Part shown: positions 6,481 to 12,693 of the stretch, piece by piece | Layout: every line of letters begins with the position of its first letter | How positions within the stretch are numbered: the first letter of the stretch is position 1 | Assembly (NCBI GenBank): GCA_046733315.1 | Contig: JBKPOV010000219.1 | Location: forward strand, 1-24,138 | DNA from: VRUE01 sp046733315 | Lineage (GTDB): Bacteria; Actinomycetota; Thermoleophilia; Solirubrobacterales; 70-9 | Direction of reading: 5' to 3' | DNA: 24,138 bases | Notes under the pieces: generated by a model | What the model was told of the DNA's origin: nothing | Databases searched by the model: none | The model's input: the letters and a program-made list of their open reading frames with translations, nothing else | Program-made: the position numbers and the translations under genes

Positions 6481-6555
6481 GCGGGTGGCACGGGGGAGGG
6501 GGGTCGAGGACGTACACCTCGCCCGCAGGCCCCCCTCCCCCGTGACAGGACCCGC
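6481..6555. repeat. Long G-rich inverted repeat between divergent mutM and nadA
   Basis: Three nested pairings can be read by eye. The outer arms are GCGGGT (6481-6486) with ACCCGC (6550-6555). A perfect 15-bp arm is CACGGGGGAGGGGGG (6489-6503) with CCCCCCTCCCCCGTG (6530-6544). The inner stem is CGAGG (6505-6509) with CCTCG (6517-6521). One strand carries runs of five and six guanines, which may also allow G-quadruplex formation. It lies in the leader of both divergent genes and has no T-tract, so it is not a standard terminator. It might act as a cis-regulatory hairpin, a protein-binding site or a dispersed palindromic repeat. Confidence 0.8.
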
Positions 6556-6627
6556 GGCCAAGGTGGTTAGACTAGGAACACGTTCATTCGACTGGTTCAA
6601 GGCAGCGATGCCGGGCCAGCGAACATC

Positions 6628-6640
6628 AGGAAAGGAAGGG
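6628..6640 (+). promoter_or_regulatory. Ribosome binding site deciding the nadA start
   Basis: AGGAAAGG at 6628-6635 lies eight bases before GTG at 6644 and is followed by a second purine run, AAGGG. The earlier in-frame ATG at 6608 lacks a comparable site, so GTG 6644 is the preferred nadA start. A weak promoter could lie upstream (GTGACA at 6542, TAGACT at 6568), but the 20-base spacing is poor and I do not call it. Confidence 0.6.
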
Positions 6641-6643
6641 CTC

Positions 6644-7675
6644 GTGCAAGAGCTCCCGACGATCCAACCCATTTCACCGGACGCTCTCTCGCCCGAAGAG
6701 ATCGCTGCCCTGAGCGATGAGGTCCGCGCGCTCGCGGCCGAGCGCAACGCCGTCATCCTCGCCCACAATTACCAACTGCCCGAGGTGCAGGACGTCGCCG
6801 ATCGCATGGGTGACTCGCTCGGCCTCTCGCGCGAGGCCGCCGCCACCGACGCCGAGGCGATCGCCTTCTGCGGCGTCCACTTCATGGCCGAGACGGCCTC
6901 GATCCTCTCGCCCGAGAAGAAGGTGCTGATCCCCGACCTCGACGCCGGCTGCTCGCTCGCCGACTCGATCGACGCCGACCAGCTGCGCGCCTGGAAGGCC
7001 GAGCATCCGGGGGCGCTCGTCGTCATGTACGTCAACACCTCGGCCGAGGTGAAGGCGGAGACCGATTACTGCTGCACCTCTTCGAACGCGGTCAAGGTCG
7101 TCGAGCACATCTGGGCCGAGCACGGCCCCGAGACCGAGATCCTCTTCGGCCCCGACATGTGGCTCGGCGCCTTCGTCGAGCGCGAGACCGGCATTCGCGA
7201 GGATCCGGCGCGGCGGGAACGCTTCCACATCTGGGACGGCGAGTGCCACGTGCACGCCGGCATCCGTCCGGACGACATCGTTCAGACGCGCGCCGAAAAT
7301 CCCGAGGCCGAGTTTCTGATCCACCCCGAGTGCGGCTGCGCGACACAGGCGATGGAGTACGTCGCCTCCGGCGATATCGAGCCCGAGGGCGTGCACATGC
7401 TCTCCACCTCGGGGATGCTCCAGCACGTCGAAGGCCACCCCGATGGCAGCTTCATCGTCGCCACCGAGAACGGCATGCTCTACCCGCTCCAGCAGGCGGC
7501 CCCGCAAGCCAACCTCATCGAGGCCAACCGGATGGCCTTTTGCAAGTACATGAAGATGATCACGCTGCCGAAGCTGCGCGACAGCCTGCGCGATATGAAG
7601 TTCGAGGTCAGCGTCCCGGCCGAGATTGCCGAGCGGGCAAAGCTGCCGATCGAGCGCATGGTCGCGATTGGCTAG
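6644..7675 (+). CDS. nadA: Quinolinate synthase
   Basis: 343-residue [4Fe-4S] enzyme that condenses iminoaspartate with dihydroxyacetone phosphate to quinolinate, the substrate of NadC encoded at 4711. Conserved landmarks are ILAHNYQLPEVQDVADRMGDSLGLS near the N-terminus, CGVHFMAETASIL, VMYVNTSAEVKAETDYCCTSSNA, FGPDMWLG, HPECGC and MLSTSGM. By alignment with the E. coli enzyme the three cluster ligands should be Cys103 (AGCSLAD), Cys201 (WDGECHVH) and Cys300 (AFCKYMKM), all present. The start is GTG 6644 on the strength of its ribosome binding site. nadB, whose product makes the iminoaspartate, is not in this window. A G-rich inverted repeat occupies the leader shared with divergent mutM. Transketolase follows on the same strand after a short gap. 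Confidence 0.96.
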   Translation: MQELPTIQPISPDALSPEEIAALSDEVRALAAERNAVILAHNYQLPEVQDVADRMGDSLGLSREAAATDAEAIAFCGVHFMAETASILSPEKKVLIPDLDAGCSLADSIDADQLRAWKAEHPGALVVMYVNTSAEVKAETDYCCTSSNAVKVVEHIWAEHGPETEILFGPDMWLGAFVERETGIREDPARRERFHIWDGECHVHAGIRPDDIVQTRAENPEAEFLIHPECGCATQAMEYVASGDIEPEGVHMLSTSGMLQHVEGHPDGSFIVATENGMLYPLQQAAPQANLIEANRMAFCKYMKMITLPKLRDSLRDMKFEVSVPAEIAERAKLPIERMVAIG

Positions 7676-7694
7676 CCGCCCCCGGACCGGGAGC

Positions 7695-7708
7695 ATGGGC
7701 GCGCCCAT
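7695..7708. repeat. Perfect 14-bp palindrome at the putative transketolase start
   Basis: ATGGGCGCGCCCAT is its own reverse complement and lies 20 bases after the nadA stop. Its first three bases are the most upstream reasonable ATG for transketolase. It may be a small hairpin, a protein site or chance in GC-rich DNA. Confidence 0.6.
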
Positions 7709-9575
7709 ACGGGAGCAGAGGAGGCGGCGCCCGGCAGCGATATTGTCCCGGCTCGTGCACGAGCTAGCCCAGCAGCTGCGAGTCGATTCGGTCCGCGCCG
7801 CCGCGGCGGCGAACTCCGGCCACCCCACCTCCTCGATGTCGGCTGCCGACCTGATGGCGGTGCTGTTCAGCAAGTACTTGCGCTACGACTTCGACGCGCC
7901 CGAGAACACGGCCAACGATCACCTCGTCTTCTCCAAGGGCCACGCTTCGCCGCTGCTTTACGCGCTCTACAAGGCCGCCGGCGCGATCGATGACGATGAG
8001 CTACTCACCTTCCGTGAGTTCGGCTCGCGCCTGCAGGGCCACCCGACGCCTGAACTGCCCTGGGTCGACGTCGCCACCGGCTCGCTCGGTCAGGGCCTGC
8101 CGATCTCGGTCGGCATCGCCCTTGCCGCGGAGCGGCTCGAGCACTCCGAGCTGCGGGTCTGGGTGCTTTGTGGCGATTCGGAGCTGGCCGAGGGGTCTAT
8201 GTGGGAGGCCTTCGAGCACGCCGGCTACGCGCAGCTGAGCAACCTGATCGCGATCGTCGACGTCAACCGGCTCGGTCAGCGCGGCCCCACCATGCACGGC
8301 TGGGACACCTCCTCGTTGGCGGCGCGCGCCGGCGCATGCGGCTGGGACGTGCAGGAGATCGACGGGCACAACCTTGAGGCAATTGATGCGGCCTACGCCC
8401 GTGCCCAGGAGGCCGACCGCCCGGCGGTGATCTTCGCCCGTACGAAGAAGGGCTCCGGCGTGGCCGCGGTCGAGGACAAGGAAAACCAGCACGGCAAGCC
8501 GCTTGCCGATCCCGAGGCCGCGATCGAGGAGCTGGGGGGGATCCGCTCGCTCAGCGTCGAGGTCCAGTCTCCGCCGGTGCCAAAGCCGTTCACGGTCGAG
8601 TCGGCGGCGGTCGAGCAGCCTGTCTACGAGGTCGGCGAGAAGGTCGCCACCCGCGCGGCATACGGCGATGCTCTCGCCTGGATCGGCTCGATCGACGAGA
8701 AGGTCGTCGCGCTCGACGGCGAGGTCGGCAACTCGACCTATGCGGAACGATTCGCGGCCAAACACCCCGACCGCTTTTTCGAGATGTACATCGCCGAGCA
8801 GCAGATGGTCGCCGCTGCGGTCGGCATGCAGACGCGCGGCTGGAAGCCTTTTGCCTCCTCGTTTGGCGCCTTCCTCAGCCGTGCCTATGACTTCGTTCGC
8901 ATGGCGGCGATCTCCGACGCGGACCTGAAGCTCTGCGGTTCCCACGTCGGCGTCTCGATCGGCCCCGACGGCCCCTCGCAGATGGCGCTCGAAGACATCG
9001 CCTCGCTGCGCGCCGTCTTCGGCAGCGTCGTGCTCTATCCCAGCGATGCCAATCAGGCGGTGCAGCTGCTCGACGCGATGCGCGAGCACCGTGGCGTCAG
9101 CTACATGCGCACGACTCGCGAGGCGACGCCGGTGCTCTACGAGGCAGGCGAGACCTTCGAGATCGGCGGCAGCCGCACGGTCCGCTCCAGCGGCGAGGAC
9201 GCGGTCACGCTGATCGGCGCCGGCATCACCCTGCGCGAATGCCTCACTGCCGCCGAGCAGCTTGCCGATCAAGGCATCTCCGCCCGCGTGATCGACCTCT
9301 ACTCGGTCAAGCCGGTCGACGCCAAGACGCTGCTTCTCGCCGCCGAGGACACCCAAGCAATCGTCACGGTCGAGGACCACTGGCCCGAGGGGGGGATCGG
9401 CGAGACAGTCGCCGGTGCGCTCGCCGAAGCTGGCGCCAATACGCGGCTGACACGACTTGCCGTCAGCGAGCGCCCCACCAGTGGCCCACCCGAGGCTCTG
9501 CTCGCGGCGGCCGGAATCGGCGCTGCACAAATCGTCGCGGCGGCGCAGGACGCTCTGGCGCTGGCTTCGGCGTAG
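7695..9575 (+). CDS. tkt: Transketolase, single-chain
   Basis: About 626 residues with all three transketolase domains. It transfers two-carbon ketol units between sugar phosphates in the non-oxidative pentose phosphate pathway, using thiamine diphosphate and a divalent metal. The N-terminal cofactor domain shows NSGHPTSSMSAADLM (His43), SKGHASPLLYA, TGSLGQGLPISVG and the metal motif GDSELAEGSMWEA (160 on; the usual GDG is GDS), with NRLGQ. The pyrimidine domain carries the catalytic glutamate Glu368 in FEMYIAEQQMV and the loop GPDGPSQMALED. The C-terminal domain runs from about 480. It resembles the shorter bacterial/archaeal-type enzymes. The start is uncertain: ATG 7695 lies in a palindrome; TTG 7743 or GTG 7755 begin just before the first conserved helix (VHELAQQLRVDSVRA), and an AGAGGAGG at 7717-7724 sits too far from any of them. 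It may be cotranscribed with nadA. Confidence 0.94.
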   Translation: MGAPIREQRRRRPAAILSRLVHELAQQLRVDSVRAAAAANSGHPTSSMSAADLMAVLFSKYLRYDFDAPENTANDHLVFSKGHASPLLYALYKAAGAIDDDELLTFREFGSRLQGHPTPELPWVDVATGSLGQGLPISVGIALAAERLEHSELRVWVLCGDSELAEGSMWEAFEHAGYAQLSNLIAIVDVNRLGQRGPTMHGWDTSSLAARAGACGWDVQEIDGHNLEAIDAAYARAQEADRPAVIFARTKKGSGVAAVEDKENQHGKPLADPEAAIEELGGIRSLSVEVQSPPVPKPFTVESAAVEQPVYEVGEKVATRAAYGDALAWIGSIDEKVVALDGEVGNSTYAERFAAKHPDRFFEMYIAEQQMVAAAVGMQTRGWKPFASSFGAFLSRAYDFVRMAAISDADLKLCGSHVGVSIGPDGPSQMALEDIASLRAVFGSVVLYPSDANQAVQLLDAMREHRGVSYMRTTREATPVLYEAGETFEIGGSRTVRSSGEDAVTLIGAGITLRECLTAAEQLADQGISARVIDLYSVKPVDAKTLLLAAEDTQAIVTVEDHWPEGGIGETVAGALAEAGANTRLTRLAVSERPTSGPPEALLAAAGIGAAQIVAAAQDALALASA

Positions 9576-9618
9576 GGCCGATCGGGCGAGATCTAGCGTC
9601 CAAGGTCGTCCGAAGGGG

Positions 9619-9660
9619 TTGCGAGGCTGTTCGCGTATATTGGAATGGAGCCGTGAGGGA
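9619..9660 (+). promoter_or_regulatory. Candidate promoter and ribosome binding site of the small-gene pair
   Basis: A TATATT hexamer at 9636-9641 is unusual in this GC-rich setting and fits a -10 box; TTGCGA at 9619 is too close to be a normal -35. GAGGGA at 9655-9660 lies seven bases before ATG 9668 and supports that start. The -10 assignment is tentative. Confidence 0.3.
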
Positions 9661-9667
9661 CAATCTG

Positions 9668-9895
9668 ATGGATTACTACGATCTAGCCTCTCTTTCCAAG
9701 GCTTTGGGCCTTATGGAAGAGCGATATGGCCTCTCTTCTGATGATTTCTACGAGGCCCACAAGATTGACGGTCCAGCGGTCGCCGAGATTCCTGGCTTCC
9801 ATCGACATCTTTGGGCAAGCTTGTATTTGGACGTCCGGCGGATGAACGGCTCTGAATTCGTAGCCGGTGTCGCGCGCACCTTGGAGTATGCCTAG
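9668..9895 (+). CDS. Small acidic protein, candidate antitoxin of a TumA/TumE-like pair
   Basis: 75-residue protein with no membrane segment. The core reads LGLMEERYGLSSDDFYEAHKIDG, then GFHRHLWASLYLDVRRM. A pattern of 'long helix, YG(L/M)SS-(E/D)-(E/D)-F, acidic linker, W-x-x-LY' is one I associate with antitoxins that accompany TumE/DUF6516-type toxins. This is recollection of a pattern and not a database hit. ATG 9668 is preferred because of GAGGGA upstream; GTG at 9653 would add five residues. The gene precedes the larger partner by 26 bases on the same strand, the usual antitoxin-first order. Its codons (CTT, TTT, TTG, TAT, AAG mixed with A/T-ending codons) differ from the strongly GC-ending flanking genes, which suggests recent acquisition. 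Confidence 0.55.
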   Translation: MDYYDLASLSKALGLMEERYGLSSDDFYEAHKIDGPAVAEIPGFHRHLWASLYLDVRRMNGSEFVAGVARTLEYA

Positions 9896-9921
9896 CTACC
9901 TGGACATGCTAGACGCCGAGA

Positions 9922-10332
9922 GTGGCTAGATCAGTTCCTGAGTACTTCGAGGAGCGCGAACGCGAATGCAAAGCATTCTCGCTCCATCACGTCGAACCGG
10001 CGACCTATGCGACCGAGGCTGGCTCTGATGGCAAAAGGGGCCGGATCATGATGGCCCTGGGCATGACAGAGCGTGCGACCTTGGCCATTTCCGAGCTTGT
10101 TGAAGTCCGCTCTGGCCACGTGCATCGCCTGGAATACGGCTACTACCTAATCATCGATGGCCAGGAGTACTGCGCAAGGGATTTCGACACGGTCCATGGC
10201 TATCACGGGCACACAATCGGCCACAAGCGGGTTGAGGCTGGTCGGATTTCCTTTAAGGCTGCTGCTGAAGCCGCCTGGGAGATCGTCAGCCACGAGGAAG
10301 AACTAACGGGCACCCCGCCCAATTCGAACTGA
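9922..10332 (+). CDS. Hypothetical protein, candidate TumE-like (DUF6516-type) toxin
   Basis: 136-residue soluble protein. The N-terminal 45 residues are charged (EYFEERERECKAF). The central part has a short beta-rich core: ATLAISELVEV, then HVHRLEYGYYLIIDGQEYCARDFDTVHGYHGHTIGHKRVEAG. The order 'H-x-H/Y-rich strand, Y-x-x-DG, R-x-D, closely spaced histidines, H-K' resembles TumE-family toxins (RNase-type toxins paired with TumA), where the strand pair and His-rich loop are conserved. A C-terminal helix (ISFKAAAEAAWEIVSHEEEL) follows. GTG at 9922 is the first start after an in-frame stop at 9910, with only a weak GAG site. Like its partner it is less GC-rich than its neighbours. The toxin assignment is inference; an orphan accessory protein is the alternative. 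Confidence 0.5.
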   Translation: MARSVPEYFEERERECKAFSLHHVEPATYATEAGSDGKRGRIMMALGMTERATLAISELVEVRSGHVHRLEYGYYLIIDGQEYCARDFDTVHGYHGHTIGHKRVEAGRISFKAAAEAAWEIVSHEEELTGTPPNSN

Positions 10333-10369
10333 CCCGGCCACCCAAGCCAGCCGCGCACGTCGTCGTATC

Positions 10370-10398
10370 TTGAAAAATCCCCGGCCGTACCGTAGAAA
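10370..10398 (+). promoter_or_regulatory. Candidate sigma-70-type promoter of the secreted-protein operon
   Basis: TTGAAA (10370-10375) and TAGAAA (10393-10398) are separated by exactly 17 bases. Transcription would start about seven bases on, essentially at the GTG start codons at 10402/10405, so the transcript would be leaderless or nearly so. Leaderless mRNAs are common in actinobacteria. The GAAAGGGG just before the GTG could instead be a ribosome binding site for a transcript from further upstream. Confidence 0.4.
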
Positions 10399-10401
10399 GG
10401 G

Positions 10402-12693
10402 GTGGTGGCTCGGTTCAGGGAGACCGTGGCAGCCGCGCTTGCCTGCGCGGTAGCGCTGATAGCGCCTGCCCATGTGGCGGCTGCGGGACCACCGCAGATC
10501 GATGCCGCCTGGGTCGAGCAGGTGACCAGCACCGGGGCCAGCATGTGGATGGAGCTCAATCCGAACGGCTTGAGCACCCAGTATTACTTCGAATACGTCA
10601 CCGATGCCGTCTACCGGGCCAACCCTCCCGCCAATCGCTTCGCGGGGGCATCGAAAACGACGACTGGGACGACGAATGGCAGCGCCGTGCTCGAAGTCTC
10701 ACGCACGCTCGGCGCGATGCTTGTTCCCGGCACCGTCTACCACTACCGGCCGGTCGCGACGAACTCCGCTGGCACGACCGTCGGTTCCGGGCTCGAGCAC
10801 ATCCTCGTCACCAAGGAACCGGGCAGAGCTTTTGTGCTGCCCGACAACCGCCGCTGGGAGATGGTCTCTCCGGTGGAAAAGGGGGGAGGGGCGATTGCCG
10901 GGCCGGAAGAGCTCTTTGGAGGAGGCACGCTGCAGGCTGCGGCCGGCGGCGGCAGCGTTACCTACGGATCGGGCACCGCCTTCGGCGAGGCCGCCGGGGC
11001 ACCGCCCGTGAGCCAGTACGTCTCGCGGCGCGGACCGACCGGCTGGAGCACCGAGAACATCTCGCCCCCGCTCGACTCGGCCGCCTACGGCGATCACCCC
11101 GACGGCGCCCCCTACCGCGTCTTCTCCGCCGATCTCGCACGGGCGCTGCTCTTTGGCGGCCTGGCTTGCCGAGGCGGACTGCCAGGCTGCCCGGCACCAA
11201 ACGCCCCGCTGCCCGGCAGCGGGGCGCCCGACGGCTACATGGCCTACTACCTGCGCGACAACGCGAGCGGCAGCTTCTCCTCGCTGCTCGGTGCCGCCGA
11301 CGTCGCCCACAGCGCGCTCTCCCCGAGCGCGCTCGAACTCGGCTTTGCCGCGGCCGCGTCCAACCTCTCCCACGTCGTCCTCTCGAGTTGCGCCGCGCTG
11401 ACGGCGAACGCAACCGAAACTCCGGGCGAACCGGGTCAGTGCGACGAGAGTGAGCCCAACCTCTACGACTGGTCTGCCGCCGGGCTGCAGGCGGTCAACC
11501 TGCTTCCCGGCGATACCGTCACCAGCCCCGGTGCGGTCATCGCCGCACCGATAGGGGCGGTTTCGGCTGACGGCTCGCGCATTTACTGGGTTGCCGAAGG
11601 CAAGCTCTACCTTCGCGAAGGCGCGCAGACGGTGCAGGTGAAAGGCCCGCTCGGAAGTGGGGACGAGTTTCAGGCGGCCTCTGCGGACGGTGCGGTCGCC
11701 TTCTTCCTCGAGGGAGACCATCTGTACCGGTTCGCGGTGGCGGGGGTGACAACCGACCTGACGCCCGGCGGTGGCGTCGTCGGCGTGCTCGGCGCCTCCG
11801 CCGACGGCGAGACCGTCTATTACCAGGACGCTGGCGGCCTGGAGCGCTGGCGGTCGGGCACGACCACCACGGTCACTCCGGGCGCGGACGCCACCGTGCC
11901 AAGCGACTACCCGCCGGCGACGGCGACCGCCAGGGTCAGCGCCGACGGCCTGCACATCGCCTTTCTCTCCAAAGCCGAACTGACCGGCTTCGACAACATC
12001 GACGCCGACACCGGGCAGCCGGATACCGAGCTCTACATCTACGGACCCGCGCCCGGGGCAAGCGCCGCGGCCCTGATCTGTGCATCGTGCAACCCGACCG
12101 GGGAACGCCCGGAGGGCTCGACCTCTATCCCGGGCGTGCTGGTTAACGGCAGCACCCGGGCCTACCGGCCGAGAGTCCTCTCCGACGACGGGTCCCGGCT
12201 CTTCTTCGACACCCTCGATGGCGTCGGCGACAAAGACACCAACAAATCCCCCGATGTCTACGAGTGGGAGGCGCAAGGAGCGGGGGGGTGCCCGAGCCCA
12301 TTCGGTTGCGTCTCGCCGATCAGCAGGGCCAACGGCGCCGGTGGCAGGTTCATCGACGCCTCCGCCGATGCAACCGACGTCTTCTTCCTCACCGGCGACT
12401 CGCTGGTCGCGGCTGATCCCGGCTCGATCGACATCTATGACGCTCGCATGAACGGGAACCTTGCCGAACCCGAAGAACCGATCATCTGCGTCGGCGACAA
12501 CTGCCAAAGCCTGCCCCGCGAACCGGATGACCCCACGCCGGGCTCCCTGGTGCGGAACGTCGGCAATCCCGCGCTGCGCGTCTTCGCCCCAAAAAAGAAG
12601 CTGAAACTCCGCCGCAAACACCACCGCCGCCATCACCACCGTGGACGCAAGCCCCACAGTGGCAAGCACGCGGGCAGGGGAGCGCGGCCGTGA
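10402..12693 (+). CDS. Secreted protein with FN3-like domain and WD40-like beta-propeller
   Basis: 763 residues. A signal peptide occupies about 1-28 (basic MVARFRE, hydrophobic core, AHVAAA cleavage site). Residues about 31-135 form a fibronectin-III-like domain with the signature LNPNGLSTQYYFEY and VYHYRPVATNSAGTTVGSG, a form I associate with Thermoleophilia surface proteins. From about 145 to 720 there are repeated beta-propeller blades containing SADG/SDDG followed by an aromatic strand: VSADGSRIYWV, ASADGETVYYQ, VSADGLHIAFLS, LSDDGSRLFFD, ASADATDVFFL. This resembles PD40/TolB-type repeats. The C-terminus is a very basic tail (KKKLKLRRKHHRRHHHR) that could bind anionic wall polymers. There is no LPXTG motif or C-terminal membrane segment. 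Function is unknown, probably cell-surface structure or binding. It is the first gene of a three-gene unit; its TGA overlaps the next start as GTGA. Confidence 0.88.
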   Translation: MVARFRETVAAALACAVALIAPAHVAAAGPPQIDAAWVEQVTSTGASMWMELNPNGLSTQYYFEYVTDAVYRANPPANRFAGASKTTTGTTNGSAVLEVSRTLGAMLVPGTVYHYRPVATNSAGTTVGSGLEHILVTKEPGRAFVLPDNRRWEMVSPVEKGGGAIAGPEELFGGGTLQAAAGGGSVTYGSGTAFGEAAGAPPVSQYVSRRGPTGWSTENISPPLDSAAYGDHPDGAPYRVFSADLARALLFGGLACRGGLPGCPAPNAPLPGSGAPDGYMAYYLRDNASGSFSSLLGAADVAHSALSPSALELGFAAAASNLSHVVLSSCAALTANATETPGEPGQCDESEPNLYDWSAAGLQAVNLLPGDTVTSPGAVIAAPIGAVSADGSRIYWVAEGKLYLREGAQTVQVKGPLGSGDEFQAASADGAVAFFLEGDHLYRFAVAGVTTDLTPGGGVVGVLGASADGETVYYQDAGGLERWRSGTTTTVTPGADATVPSDYPPATATARVSADGLHIAFLSKAELTGFDNIDADTGQPDTELYIYGPAPGASAAALICASCNPTGERPEGSTSIPGVLVNGSTRAYRPRVLSDDGSRLFFDTLDGVGDKDTNKSPDVYEWEAQGAGGCPSPFGCVSPISRANGAGGRFIDASADATDVFFLTGDSLVAADPGSIDIYDARMNGNLAEPEEPIICVGDNCQSLPREPDDPTPGSLVRNVGNPALRVFAPKKKLKLRRKHHRRHHHRGRKPHSGKHAGRGARP

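Noticed and set aside
6452..6517. 22-residue N-terminal extension of the Fpg-like protein
   Set aside because: Catalysis needs proline directly after the initiator methionine, which only MPELPE at 6451 gives.
5810..6643. N-terminal extension of the nadA frame across mutM
   Set aside because: It is antisense to a conserved glycosylase gene; NadA homology begins after the GTG at 6644.
8001..9530. 509-codon minus-strand frame opposite transketolase
   Set aside because: It is a shadow of a full-length transketolase with all cofactor motifs.
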